Source of the DNA: Multifurca ochricompacta
Lineage: Eukaryota > Basidiomycota > Agaricomycetes > Russulales > Russulaceae
Assembly: GCA_022496185.1 (NCBI GenBank)
Contig: WTXG01000187.1
Location: 1 to 64,000 of the forward strand
DNA: 64,000 nucleotides
Direction of reading: 5' to 3'
A program made the position numbers and the translations under genes. A model generated the notes under the pieces. That model searched no databases and was not told the DNA's origin. It was given only the letters and a program-made list of their open reading frames with translations. Numbering within the stretch: position 1 is the first letter of the stretch; each line of letters opens with the position of its first letter. Positions 45,807 through 56,034 of this stretch are shown in pieces.

Positions 45807-46825
45807 CAAATGCCAGGTTTCAAGGCTACTTGATGCAGATTTGTGGGAAGCAGTATTTAAATTCTGCATTGTTTTCCCAAAGACCCAATAGAGTCCCATA
45901 GCCTTGACACCTTCCGCTATAATTGCATCATTGTACTTTATTTTGACTTCAGATGGAGTGAATTCCACTGAGCTGCCTTTGTCTGTGATGCAGCTTGTCG
46001 ACAGTATTCTTTCACTGCCAGGCATATAAAAGACATTATTTAACTCTAACTCATAATTGTTACAAGTTTTGAGTATGACTTTGCCTGTTCCTTCAACTTG
46101 GACTATGGACCCATCACCAATTGTCACCTGATGTCCCTTGTGAGGGAAATACTCAGAGAAATCATCTAAGTATGGTGTAAAGTGAGTGGTGGCTCCGCTG
46201 TCCATCATCCAAGGATTGCTGCCATCATTGACTTCTTGCGTTTCTTCAGTCAAAACATAAAGTGAAATGTGAGGTGTCTCATGCACCTCCTGTATTCTGC
46301 CACTACCATTAACTATGGTAGCTATTTGTGTGGAGTTATTTTGTACACTGGGGCCTTGCCCCTTCCTCTTGTTGCCCTTTTTGCCTGCATCAGCATTGGC
46401 TCTGTCCTGTTTCCTTTGCCGACATTCATTAGCCTTGTGGCCTGGCTTCTGGCAATAGAAGCAGGTGACATCATTGGACGATGATGCACCTGCAGGTTGT
46501 GGCATGAAAGTTACTTTTTTGTTTTTGTTTTTGTTGACATGGGCTGCCTTGTTAAGGGCAGCCCCAACACCACTTCCTGCAGGGCTGGCTAGTCGGCTTT
46601 CCTCATTTAGGAACCTTTGTACAAGGTCCTGAGGGGAAAGGCGGTCAGGGGGACCTGACACCAGGATTGAGCCAGCAATGGTGGAGTAGGATGGAGGCAG
46701 GGATTGGAGCAAAATAAAGCTCATCTGGAGATCAGAGATCTCCATCCCATTCTCTTTGAGAGTGCTCTTCACATCCAACACATGCTGCAACTGGGGTCTG
46801 AATTGCTTGCCCTCCTCCAAGCAGA
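45807..46825 (-). pseudogene. Copia C1 gag C-terminus and protease
   Basis: Open: LEEGKQFRPQLQHVLDV, RFLNEESRLASPAGSG, knuckle CFYCQKPGHKANEC, protease WMMDSGATTHFTPYLDD, ending SSLETWHL. gag and protease are in one uninterrupted frame here, which shows the family's native organisation. Confidence 0.92.
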
Positions 46826-46830
46826 AGGAG

Positions 46831-47421
46831 TGTTACGCCTGGTGCGGGACGTTCCACACGACTTGTGTGACAGTGCGATTCGTAGGTTCAGTTAAGAAAC
46901 CAATAAGGTCTCTTGGAGTTCAAGTGGGACGAGTCAAAGTCAAAGGGGCACGTCCCTAAGACAATGTTGAATGGAAAGGTACCAGAAGCACCTGGGACAC
47001 TGAGTTTAGAGAGTCAAAGGGATGTCCAGAAGACAAGCACCGATGTATTCAATAAGTCAAGTCTGAAGTCTACAAGGTAGATACAGCGGACTTATATACG
47101 TAAGTAAATGGGCGTCTACGAGATAAGGATAACAAGGTCAGGTGGGCCCAAATATACGAAAGCGGAGGGCGTAGAGCCTGGCTTCTGATAGGGTATTAAG
47201 TAAGTGTCCGGTCATAAAGATAAAGAGATACGAGATAACGATAAGGGCAAACATAGGCATACAGTAAGTCAACAAGTACAACGGAGGTCACGGGGATGGT
47301 AGGAGAGCACGTGATGGGTCCCAGGACGGGGACGTGATCATGAAATGTAGGGTGGGTGGTAGAGAGGGGTCGTCGTTGGGAAGGGTAAAGAAAACGGGGT
47401 TGCTCGGCAGGGATTGTAACA
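46831..47421 (-). repeat. 3' LTR of G4, right end of the inversion
   Basis: 591 bp, nearly identical in inverse orientation to 35043-35633; the two are the probable crossover sites. Confidence 0.92.
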
Positions 47422-47452
47422 TCACCCCCTCTTCTGGTTCTAGCAGACCCGG

Positions 47453-48689
47453 CTAGAAACGACTCATACCGTCATCATCCTGTACCAGCTCTAAATAGTC
47501 GTCGGCTACATTACGATCATCCATGGCGTAGTTCTCCTTGTCCTCGTCTTGGGGACACTGATGAGTGCGGAGGAACCCGTAAGGGCCACGTCGCCCGCAA
47601 AGACGGCACAGATCGTGGACGGGACAATCCAGCTCTCAGTGTCCCGAATTGTGACGTAGGCACTTACCGCACCACCCAGACGGGTTGCTAATCGTCGGGG
47701 CGACTCCCACTCAGCGGAAGATACAGAACCTGCTCCAATGCAGGTTGCTACGACAGTGCTGGCACCACTTGCGATTAAGGGGACAGTTCCAGCTGATGTG
47801 ATACTTGCTGTCGCACCGCCAGCACGTCTCCCCACGGGGATTCTCATGCATACGTGGCATCTCGAACCGGTTTGGCAGTAACACCGGGCTGCCCCCAATG
47901 ATCGTGGTGGAAGGGGTCGGGCATAGGTGTCAGCGTACCTTTCAGCGATCGTCTGATAGGCGTCCCCCTTCTCCAACCTCTTCGGATCTCCACTAGCTCC
48001 TGCTCGATCTGGAACATTCCATTGGTCAACCGAGCCATCATCTTGGCGTGTTCTTTGTACTGTCGATTGAGTGTGTTGCGCAGGGTCAGATTCTTCCACA
48101 GCCTCATTACCTCGGCTTTAAGGCGCGGAAGTCGCATGTCACTCAGTACCTCGTCGATGGCGAAGGCCCGGGAATCTTTGGCAGCCAAGTGCCCCAGCTG
48201 CTCATCGGTCATCGTATGATGCAGACGACCTGTATACCTTTCCTCCAGATAAACCGGAGCTCCATAAACCGGACCGTCCTTCTTCATGCATCCGGCGACG
48301 TCCATCCCTCCGTTGGTGTAGAAGATATACTTGGCGACTGCGACAGTCCCATCGCCCATGGTGATCTCCAGTGGGTAGTACATGGAGGAGTTGGGATTGT
48401 TAACGATGAACGGGAACTCCGGGACTTCGTCGTCCGATTCCATACCCACCAGGTCATTTGGGTGCGGTTCTTCACAGTGATTGAAATCATCGTTGGGGTT
48501 GGGGGACTGGTTCTTGACTCGAGCCTCGGCAGCTTCATAGTCGATGGGGGAAGAAGGGCGTGTGGAGGGATGGGCAGAGGGGAAGTTCTCGACAACTACG
48601 GTGGTGGCGGTGAAGGCGTCGATGGCAGCGTTGGCGGCGATGAAGGACATGATAGACTGTATGGTAGTAGGACGTTGCTGTGAGAGCAT
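47453..48689 (-). pseudogene. ORF3 of G4
   Basis: ATG at 48687-48689 (MLSQQRPTTIQSIMSF), 38 nt after the pol stop at 48728-48730. Open for about 230 residues through the coiled coil (RLKAEVMRLWKNLTLRNTLN ... FQIEQELVEIR), then a frameshift near 47980. The knuckle region (47830-47600) is present in another frame. It ends near 47453. Confidence 0.8.
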
Positions 48690-48727
48690 GTACTGGGGAC
48701 TTTTGCTTGGGGTATGAGCCGTCCCTT

Positions 48728-51700
48728 TTAACTGTCCTTGGGCGCTTCAGGATGTCGGGCATGGAACTCCGAGATAAGGACCGGGGCAAAGATATTTCCG
48801 GCGGGCTCCCACGAGCTGTCAGAGTCTGGGAATCCTTTCCACTTGACTAGGTAATGCAGTTTGCGCCCTCGGCCTTTACGTGAGGAGTCTAGAATTTGCT
48901 CCACTTCCCACTCCGCTTCTCCATCGACTAAGTCAGGAGGGGGTCTTGGGAAGTTTTCCCCATGCAGGGACGTTTCTTTGTAAGGCGTCAGAAGCCGAGC
49001 ATGGAAGACGGGATGGATCTTCCATGTGGGCAGGAGTCTGAGTTCATATGATACATCTGACAGCTTCCTTGTTATCGTGAAGGGCCCGTGACTCGGGGAG
49101 CCAGCTTGGCGTTGGGTGTGACGTATGGATATTCTTTCCGTCTAGCCAGACAAGGTCATTGGTCCATAAGGTGTGAACTTCGATGGTCTTTCAGACAGGG
49201 TCTTTTGCGCCTTTAGCAGGTTCTCATTGGCCGATTTCCTGATCTCTTCCCATTGGCTGATACGCTGCGCAGCCGAAGGGACATTCGTGGGTTTCTTGGT
49301 CCAATTGGTCCGTGGCGTCCATCCCATGATAAGTGAGAATGGAGGAGTTTTAGTAGTCCCGTTGGGCCATGAGTTATGTGCAAACTCTGCCATTGCCAGC
49401 CAGTCAGCCCAATCATCCTGTCGTCCATTGCACCAGAACCGAAGGTACTGTTCTAGCCATTGGTTTGTTCTCTCTGACTGTCCATCAGTTTGTGGATGGT
49501 AGGCAGTCGAGATATTTTGGGTGATGTCTAAGGTTTTACAGAGCGCCCTGGCAAATGCGGAGGTGAAACGTGGGTCACGGTCAGAGATGATCTTTTCTGG
49601 GAGACCATAGTGTCTGTAGGCATGATCCAGGTAGAGCTTGGCTACTCCTTCCGCTGTGACGGACTCATTGCAGGGTATGAACAGTGCCGCTTTAGAGCAA
49701 TCATGGTCTGTGATGGTCAAGATGGAGTCAAATCCTCTGGAGATGGGGAGTTTGACTATGAAGTCCATTGCAATGGTCTGGAATGGTAGTGAGGCTGTCG
49801 GCGTAATTGGGAATAGTGCTGGTGGTGCGGGTGTGTGTTTACTTTGTTGGCTTGGCAGTCTGCGCATCCTTTCACATATTCTTCTACATCCTTCTTCATA
49901 TTTGGCCACCAGTAATCTCGCTTGGCCAAGGCGTACGTGTTAGCGATGCCAGGGTGGCCTGCAGAGGGAAGGTCATGGTGAAAATGGATCACCCCCCTCT
50001 TAATGTTGTCGCCACCGGTGACAACGAGCCGATCTCCGTCCTTCCACCAAAGGCCGTCAATCTTCTTCAGGTTGTGTGCATCGGCCCATGATCGACATAA
50101 CTGCTGATTCATGTTCTGTGACACTTGGGCCCATAAATCCATATCGTGGAGGCTCACGATGGCAGTTCTCGCAAAGACTTCTTCGGGGAGGACTGTGACA
50201 TCGTTGTTGTCCTCTCCTCCATTGTTCAAGTCAGGCCGTCGTGACAGGGCGTCTGCCCGTGCGTTACGACTTCCTGCAATGTGTTTAACACGAAATTGTA
50301 CTCTTCCAGCTCCAGGACTTCACGAGCAACCCGTCGACTGATCTTATGGGGTTCCTTCCAATATAGCAGGTTGGAGTGGTCGGTGTGAATAATGGTTTTA
50401 TGGGGAGTCCCAGCTAGGTATGGTCGCCAATGTCGTAACGCCTTTACTATGGCGAGCAGTTCTCTGTCCCAAATGTCATAATTTCGTTCCGCCGGTGAGA
50501 ATGTCTCTGAATAAAAGGCAACCGGATGAAGCAGTCCCGTCGCATCTCTTGATTCAGTACTGCTCCGTTCGCAAAGTGTGATGCGTCAACTTCGAGTTCG
50601 AAAGGTTCTCCTAGGTCTGGTTGCAGGAGGACGGGTTCTGAGCTCACGATGTCTCGGATCTGTTCGAAAGCTCGCTGCTGTTCGGCTCCCCAGTGCCAGG
50701 GTACATCCTTCTTCAACAATCCATTTAACGGTTGGGCAATGCCTGAGAAGCCTCGTACAAATCGTCGGTAGAAATTGCAGAACCCGATGAATGACCGCAC
50801 GTCCTTGATACATGTGGGAGTGGGCCACTCCCGGACTCCTTGCACCTTTACTGGGTCCATCCGGACACGTCCTTCCTCCAGGATGACTCCCAAGTACTCT
50901 ATACTGGTTGTTCAAATGAACACTTGGCTGGTTTGAGATATAGGTCGTGTTCGTGCAGAATTTCCAATACCTGGTGAACCCGCTCTCGGTGGTGGGTCAA
51001 GTCGTCTGTTGTAGCTACAAGGATATCATCCATGTACACCACCACTTCGCTTGTGAGGATAAGGTCGCGAAAGATGTGGTTCATCATAGACTGAAAGGTG
51101 GCAGGGGAGTTGGTGAGGCCAAAAAACATGACGTTTGGTTCGAAAAGTCCCTGGTTGGTCTTGAATGCGGCTTTACATTGGTCTCCTTCCTTAATTCTGA
51201 TATTGTTGTATCCCCATCGGACGTCCATCTTGGAGAAGAGGGACTTGTCACGCATGGTATCAATGAGTTCGGAGATGAGAGGAAGGGGTAGGCATTCTTT
51301 ATGGTATGAGCATTTATCCGTCGGTAATCCTGAACAGGTCGAAGTTTACCATCTTTCTTCTTAATGAAGAAGAAGGGTGATGCGTATGGTGACTTCGATG
51401 GACGAATGTACCCTTTTGCAAGGTGCTCTTCGAGGAACGTTGTGAGTGCCGCTGCTCTGTCTGGGATAATGGGTAAATTTTGCAATCGATGGCGGATGGG
51501 GTATCAGGTGTGAAGTCGATAGCATGATCCCAAGGTCGCGCAGGTGGAAAGCGTTGTGACTCTTCTTCTGAGAATACTTCCAGTGCCGGTGGTAGCCTCC
51601 GGCACTACCTCTTCAAAAGTCTTTTCAGTACGCCCCTCTGCAGCCTTCTGGGCAAGCTCTGATGCCTTTGTAGCATAACAATGACCAACGTCTTCTTCTG

Positions 51701-52178
51701 CTGTCCTCGCGTGTCGGACGGCGTAATCGTACCCTAATGATGTAATGAGAACAGGGTAAAATTCCTTGTCCATGGTCGCGTCACTCCAATTGATCTTTGG
51801 TTCGAATGCTGCCAGCCATGGGTACCCTAGGACTAAATCTTCGTTTCCTAGATTGGTGACAAGGAATCGAATCGCTTTTGTCCTCTCCCTACTTGGACAT
51901 TGAGGTCGGTGTAGTGGGTAATTCTTCCGGCTCTATTAGCCGTTCCATCTATATTCCAAATGTTCTTTTCCTGGGGGAGTTCCAGCATCCCCAAGCCCAT
52001 GGTTCTCCCATCCGCGGGCTAATGAAGTTATCAGTGGCACCTGAGTCTATCAGGATGTCACGGTCGGCCGTCCTCTGTGTAGTCTCGAAATGTACTGGTA
52101 TTTTCAGTGATTTGAAGCGACTAGTGTACACAGAGGTTACATGTAATGCTCGTGCCCAGGCCGACGGGGTAGAGCCAG
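48728..52178 (-). pseudogene. G4 pol: protease to chromodomain, frameshifted
   Basis: Protease DILIDSGATDNFIS near 52045; [15 protein letters not shown] and [10 protein letters not shown] in 51255-50899; RNase H 50893-50447 and on; integrase zinc domain (HHDLPSAGHPGIANTY) 50229-49756; core 49909-49142; chromodomain near 48740-48920. About nine frame breaks, mostly single-base losses. Confidence 0.9.
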
Positions 52179-53692
52179 TTAAAAATCCTTTTTGGCGAAA
52201 GCCTTCTCTACCAAGATGGCTCGCACTTCCTCACTTTCTTTCATCATGTTGGCCCATATTTCCTGTGCTTTTTCTTCTTTCGTTGATGTCTTTTTGTCGA
52301 CAGTCGTGGGTTGTTACGGATGGGTGAGACCGTTGCTTCCGCTACTCGTACTCCTTTCCTTGGGCACTCCCTAGACATATGACCCAATGCTTTGCAGCGG
52401 AAGCACCTTCCTTCTTTCATCAACGTCTGTCTTTCGTCTTCTGTAAGCGCGACCCGTGCCCTGGTTCTGTCAGCCGAGGTGTCCATCGCATTTGGATCCC
52501 TCTGGGAGGCATGGGCGGGTTTGACTCCGAATGCCGCCTTCCACTGGTCCCGGGTCTTTCCTTTCTTTGTGTCGACTCCAAAGCGTGTTTGGAAGTCGAG
52601 ATAGTCTTGTTGCTGTCGTCGGGCGGCGTCAACCCATTGATCCCAGTCCTGGGGGTGGTGGAACTGGATAATATTTTTGACCAGGGGTTAGGCAGTCCCT
52701 GCGAAAAGAGGTCCAGTGTCGCCTCTTCATCTGTGTCGTACCCAGCCCTGTTGGCCAGGTTTCTGAATCTTGCCACATAGGCATCCAACTCCCCCTTTTC
52801 CATCTTGAGAGACTTTAACTCCCGGGCGGCCTTCTGCTTGGCCTGCCCGTCCGTGAATGCATCTTTGAATCTCTGGGCCACAGTTTCCCAAAGACCTTCG
52901 CTAGTGGTACGACGACCACCTTCAACTTCTTCATTCAGCCATTCCAGCTGTTCCATGGTCCAGTCATCTACGGCATCCCCTCGTATCAGAGAAAGAAAGA
53001 GGTTGGCGCGTTGAAATGGGTTGATGATCTGGGGGACGTCGTGGTTGAAGTTTTTAAACGTTGTAAACTCCAACATGAATTTCTTGCTCTGGGAGCGGTC
53101 CCCAGTGAACGTTTGGGGTAGTACTCCTGACAATCGCCCAGAGGGCGGGGGTATGTTTGGTGGCATCATCATTGGTGGAGGTGGCGGGGGGGAGGGGCTG
53201 GGTCTGGGAGCTGGGCAGCGATGGTGGACATTTTTTGTGTAGATGGGGTGGCGGTACTGGTGGACTGTGTGGATATCTGAGGAGTTGTCAAAGCAGGGGC
53301 TCTGATCGTGACAACTGCTGGTGCAACTGGGGTTGTAGTCGACGCTAATACCAGTGCTTCTTCGCTGTGTTCTTCTACGTACTCTTCTGGTTCAGAGTCC
53401 GTGACAATGGCCGGGGGATTTTCTCTCCACGGTCCTAATCCAAATTCAGGTGGGGCGGGTCCTGTAGTGACCCAAGAGTGTCGGCTATCCGAATATCGGA
53501 TACGGTACCAAACCCTCTTTTCGTCGTCGTATTCTACCGGTTGGTATCTTCCGTCGTGATAGACGTAGTATCCAAACTCGGACTCAAAATCTTTCCAGGC
53601 GGCAGAGCCAAGTGTTTGCTGTGAAAGATTATTCTCGTCTCTTCGTTCATGAGTTCTTCTTTGAACAGAGTCTGACTGCGGCTGGAAGCCAC
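52179..53692 (-). pseudogene. G4 gag
   Basis: The start position reads GTG (53690-53692), as in G3. KDFESEFGYYVYHDGRYQP, proline-rich region, gag core FTTFKNFNHDVPQI, knuckle CFRCKALGHMSREC. Frameshifts near 53650, 53180, 52690 and 52320. Ends GAT TTT TAA at 52179-52188. Confidence 0.88.
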
Positions 53693-53698
53693 GATGAG

Positions 53699-53709
53699 AG
53701 ACTTGACTT
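53699..53709 (-). promoter_or_regulatory. Self-priming primer-binding site of G4
   Basis: Sense AAGTCAAGTCT, 2 nt from the LTR, perfectly complementary to AGACTTGACTT in the LTR (53934-53944). Confidence 0.8.
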
Positions 53710-53711
53710 GA

Positions 53712-54301
53712 TGTTACGCCCGGTGCGGGACGTTCCACACGACTTGTGTGACAGTGCGATTCGTAGGTTCAGTAAGAAACCAATAAGGTCTCTTGGAGTT
53801 CAAGTGGGACGAGTCAAAGTCAAAGGGGCACGTCCCTAAGACAATGTTGAATGGAAAGGTACCAGAAGCACCTGGGACACTGAGTTTAGAGAGTCAAAGG
53901 GATGTCCGGAAGACAAGCACCGATGTATTCAATAAGTCAAGTCTGAAGTCTACAAGGTAGATACAGCGGACTTATATACGTAAGTAAACGGGCGTCTACG
54001 AGATAAGGATAACAAGGTCAGGTGGGCCCAAATATATGAAAGCGGAGGGCGTAGAGCCTGGCTTCTGATAGGGTATTAAGTAAGTGTCCGGTCGTAAAGA
54101 TAAAGAGATACGAGATAACGATAAGGGCAAACATAGGCATACAGTAAGTCAACAAGCACAACGGAGGTCACGGGGATGGTAGGAGAGCACGTGATGGGTC
54201 CCAGGACGGGGACGTGATCATGAAATGTAGGGTGGGTGGTAGAGAGGGGTCGTCGTTGGGAAGGGTAAAGAAAACGGGGTTGCTCGGCAGGGATTGTAAC
54301 A
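53712..54301 (-). repeat. 5' LTR of G4
   Basis: 590 bp, TGTTACGCCCGG to GGATTGTAACA. Confidence 0.93.
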
Positions 54302-54759
54302 GAACAGGTCAAAGATCAAAGGGGATATCCAGAAGATAGGCACCAATGTATTGAACAAGTCAAGTCTGAGGTCTACAAGGTAGATACAGCAGACTTATAT
54401 ACATAACTTGGTGGGCGTCTACGAGATAAGGGTACAGAGTCAAGTGGGCCCAAATATATGAAAGCGGAGGGCATAAAGCCTGGCTTCTGATAGGGTATTA
54501 AGTAAGTGTCTGGTTGTAAAGATAAAGCAATAATGAGATAAGGAGATAAAAGGCCAAACATAGGTAAGCAGTGGGTCAACAAGTACAAAGCAAGTCACGG
54601 GGATGGGAGGAGGGCATGTGATGGGTCCCAGGATGGAGACGTGATCAGGAAATGTAGCATAGGCGGTAAAGAAGGGTTGTCATTGGGGAGGGTGAAGAAA
54701 ACGGGGTTGGACGGCAGAGACTGTAACATCACCCCCTCTTCTGGTTCTAGCAGACCCAG

Positions 54760-55998
54760 CTAGAAACGATTCATACCATCATCATCTTGTACCAGCTCCA
54801 AATAATCATCAGCTACATTACACTCTTCCATGGTGTAGTTCTCCTTGTCCGAGTCTTGGGGACATCTGTGGGTACAGAGGAACCCATATGGACCATGTTG
54901 GCCACACATTCAGCAGAGGTCGTGGATGGGGCAGTCCAGCTCGCAGTGTCCCGAGTTGTGGCGTAAGCACTTACCACACCATCCGGATGGGTTGGCAATT
55001 GTTGGGGTGACTCCCACCTGTCGGAAGATGCAGAACCTGCTCCAATGCAAATTGCTGCGACAATGCCGACACCACTTGCGGTTGAGGGGACAGTTCCAAC
55101 TGATGTGGTACTTACTGTCACAGTGCCAGCATGTCTCTCCGTGGGGGTTTTCATGCATACGTGGCATCTCAAACCGATTTGGTAGTAACACCGGGGCAGC
55201 CCCCAAGGATCGTGGGGGTAGGGGTCGGGCATAGGTGTCAGCATACCTCTTGGCAATAGTCTGATATGCATCCCCCTTCTCCAACCTCTTTCGGATCTCC
55301 ACCAGCTCTTGCTCGATTTGAAACATCCCATTGGTCAACCGAGCCATCATCTTCGCATGTTCTTTGTACTGTTGGTTGAGTGTGTTGCGCAAGGTCAAGT
55401 TCTTCTGCAGTCTCATCACCTTGGCTTTGAGACGCGGAAGTCGCATGTCACTCAGTACTTCGTCAATGGCAAAGGCCCAAGAGTCTTCGGCGGCCAGATG
55501 GCCAAGCTGTTCGTCGGTCATCGTGTGATGCAAATGTCCTGTATACCTTTCCTCCAGATAAACCAGAGCCCCATAAACTGGACCATCCTTTTTCATGCAC
55601 CCGGCTACGTCCATCCCTCCATTAGTGTAGAAGATATACTTGGCAATGGCAGTGGTCCCATCACCCAGGGTGATCTCGAGTGGGTAGTACGTGGAAGAGT
55701 TCGGGTTATTGGTGAAGAAGGGGAATTCAGGTACTTCATCATCTGACTCCATACCTATCAAGTCATTTGGGTGTGGCTCTTCACAGTGCTCAAAGTCGTC
55801 GTTGGGGTTGGGGGACTGGTTCTTGACTCGAGCTTCCACAGCCTCATAGTCAATAGGTGAGGAAGGGCATGTAGAAGGGTGCGTGGAGGGGAAGTTCTCG
55901 ACAACTACTGCGGTGGCAGTGAAGGTGTCGACGGCGGCGTTGGCAGCGATGAAAGACATGATAGAATGTATAGTGGTAGAACTTTGCTGTGAGAGCAT
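54760..55998 (-). pseudogene. ORF3 of G5, best-preserved copy (one stop)
   Basis: ATG at 55996-55998, 36 nt after the pol stop and in the same frame. 362 codons, then TGA (54910-54912, Arg in relatives) and an open tail to 54760. Residues 1-90: low-complexity, Ser/Pro/acidic. 91-180: conserved globular part (YYPLEITLGDGT, YIFYTNGGMDVAGCMKKDG). 185-245: predicted coiled coil. 290-303: CWHCDSKYHISWNC; 310-323: CRHCRSNLHWSRFC; 341-356: CGKCLRHNSGHCELDC; a fourth cluster straddles the stop. No signal peptide or membrane segment, so not an envelope protein. Role unknown. Confidence 0.82.
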
Positions 55999-56034
55999 GT
56001 ACTGGGGAATTTGTGTGGGGTCAAGGTCATCCTT

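Larger units (their letters stand above)
5179..46830. mobile_element. Copia element C1 (host of the nest), in eight pieces, partly inverted
   Basis: Pieces in element order: 5179-5917, 15511-16017, 23538-23837 and 34743-35042 (plus strand), then 46825-45807, 45211-44633, 38079-37640 and 37136-35634 (minus strand, inside an inverted block). Each break is filled by an insertion flanked by 5-bp duplications (or, for the inversion, by a duplication split between its two ends). The pieces sum to 5,387 bp against 5,390 bp for the same span of Copia C3. The end of RNase H and the 3' LTR of C1 are missing. Joined on paper, the gag-pol frame appears open through RT. Confidence 0.9.
46831..54301 (-). 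mobile_element. Ty3/Gypsy chromovirus G4
   Basis: LTRs 46831-47421 and 53712-54301, about 1 percent different. Flanks do not match (AGGAG left, GAACA right), so at least one end was exchanged by recombination. Internal order as in G1. Many single-base frameshifts in pol. Confidence 0.92.

Noticed and set aside
48048..48683. 211-codon plus-strand ORF
   Set aside because: Exact antisense of G4 ORF3. The same antisense frame is open in parts of other copies, which follows from codon bias.
54760..55998. ORF3 as an envelope protein
   Set aside because: No signal peptide, membrane segment or glycosylation-rich ectodomain; zinc knuckles instead.
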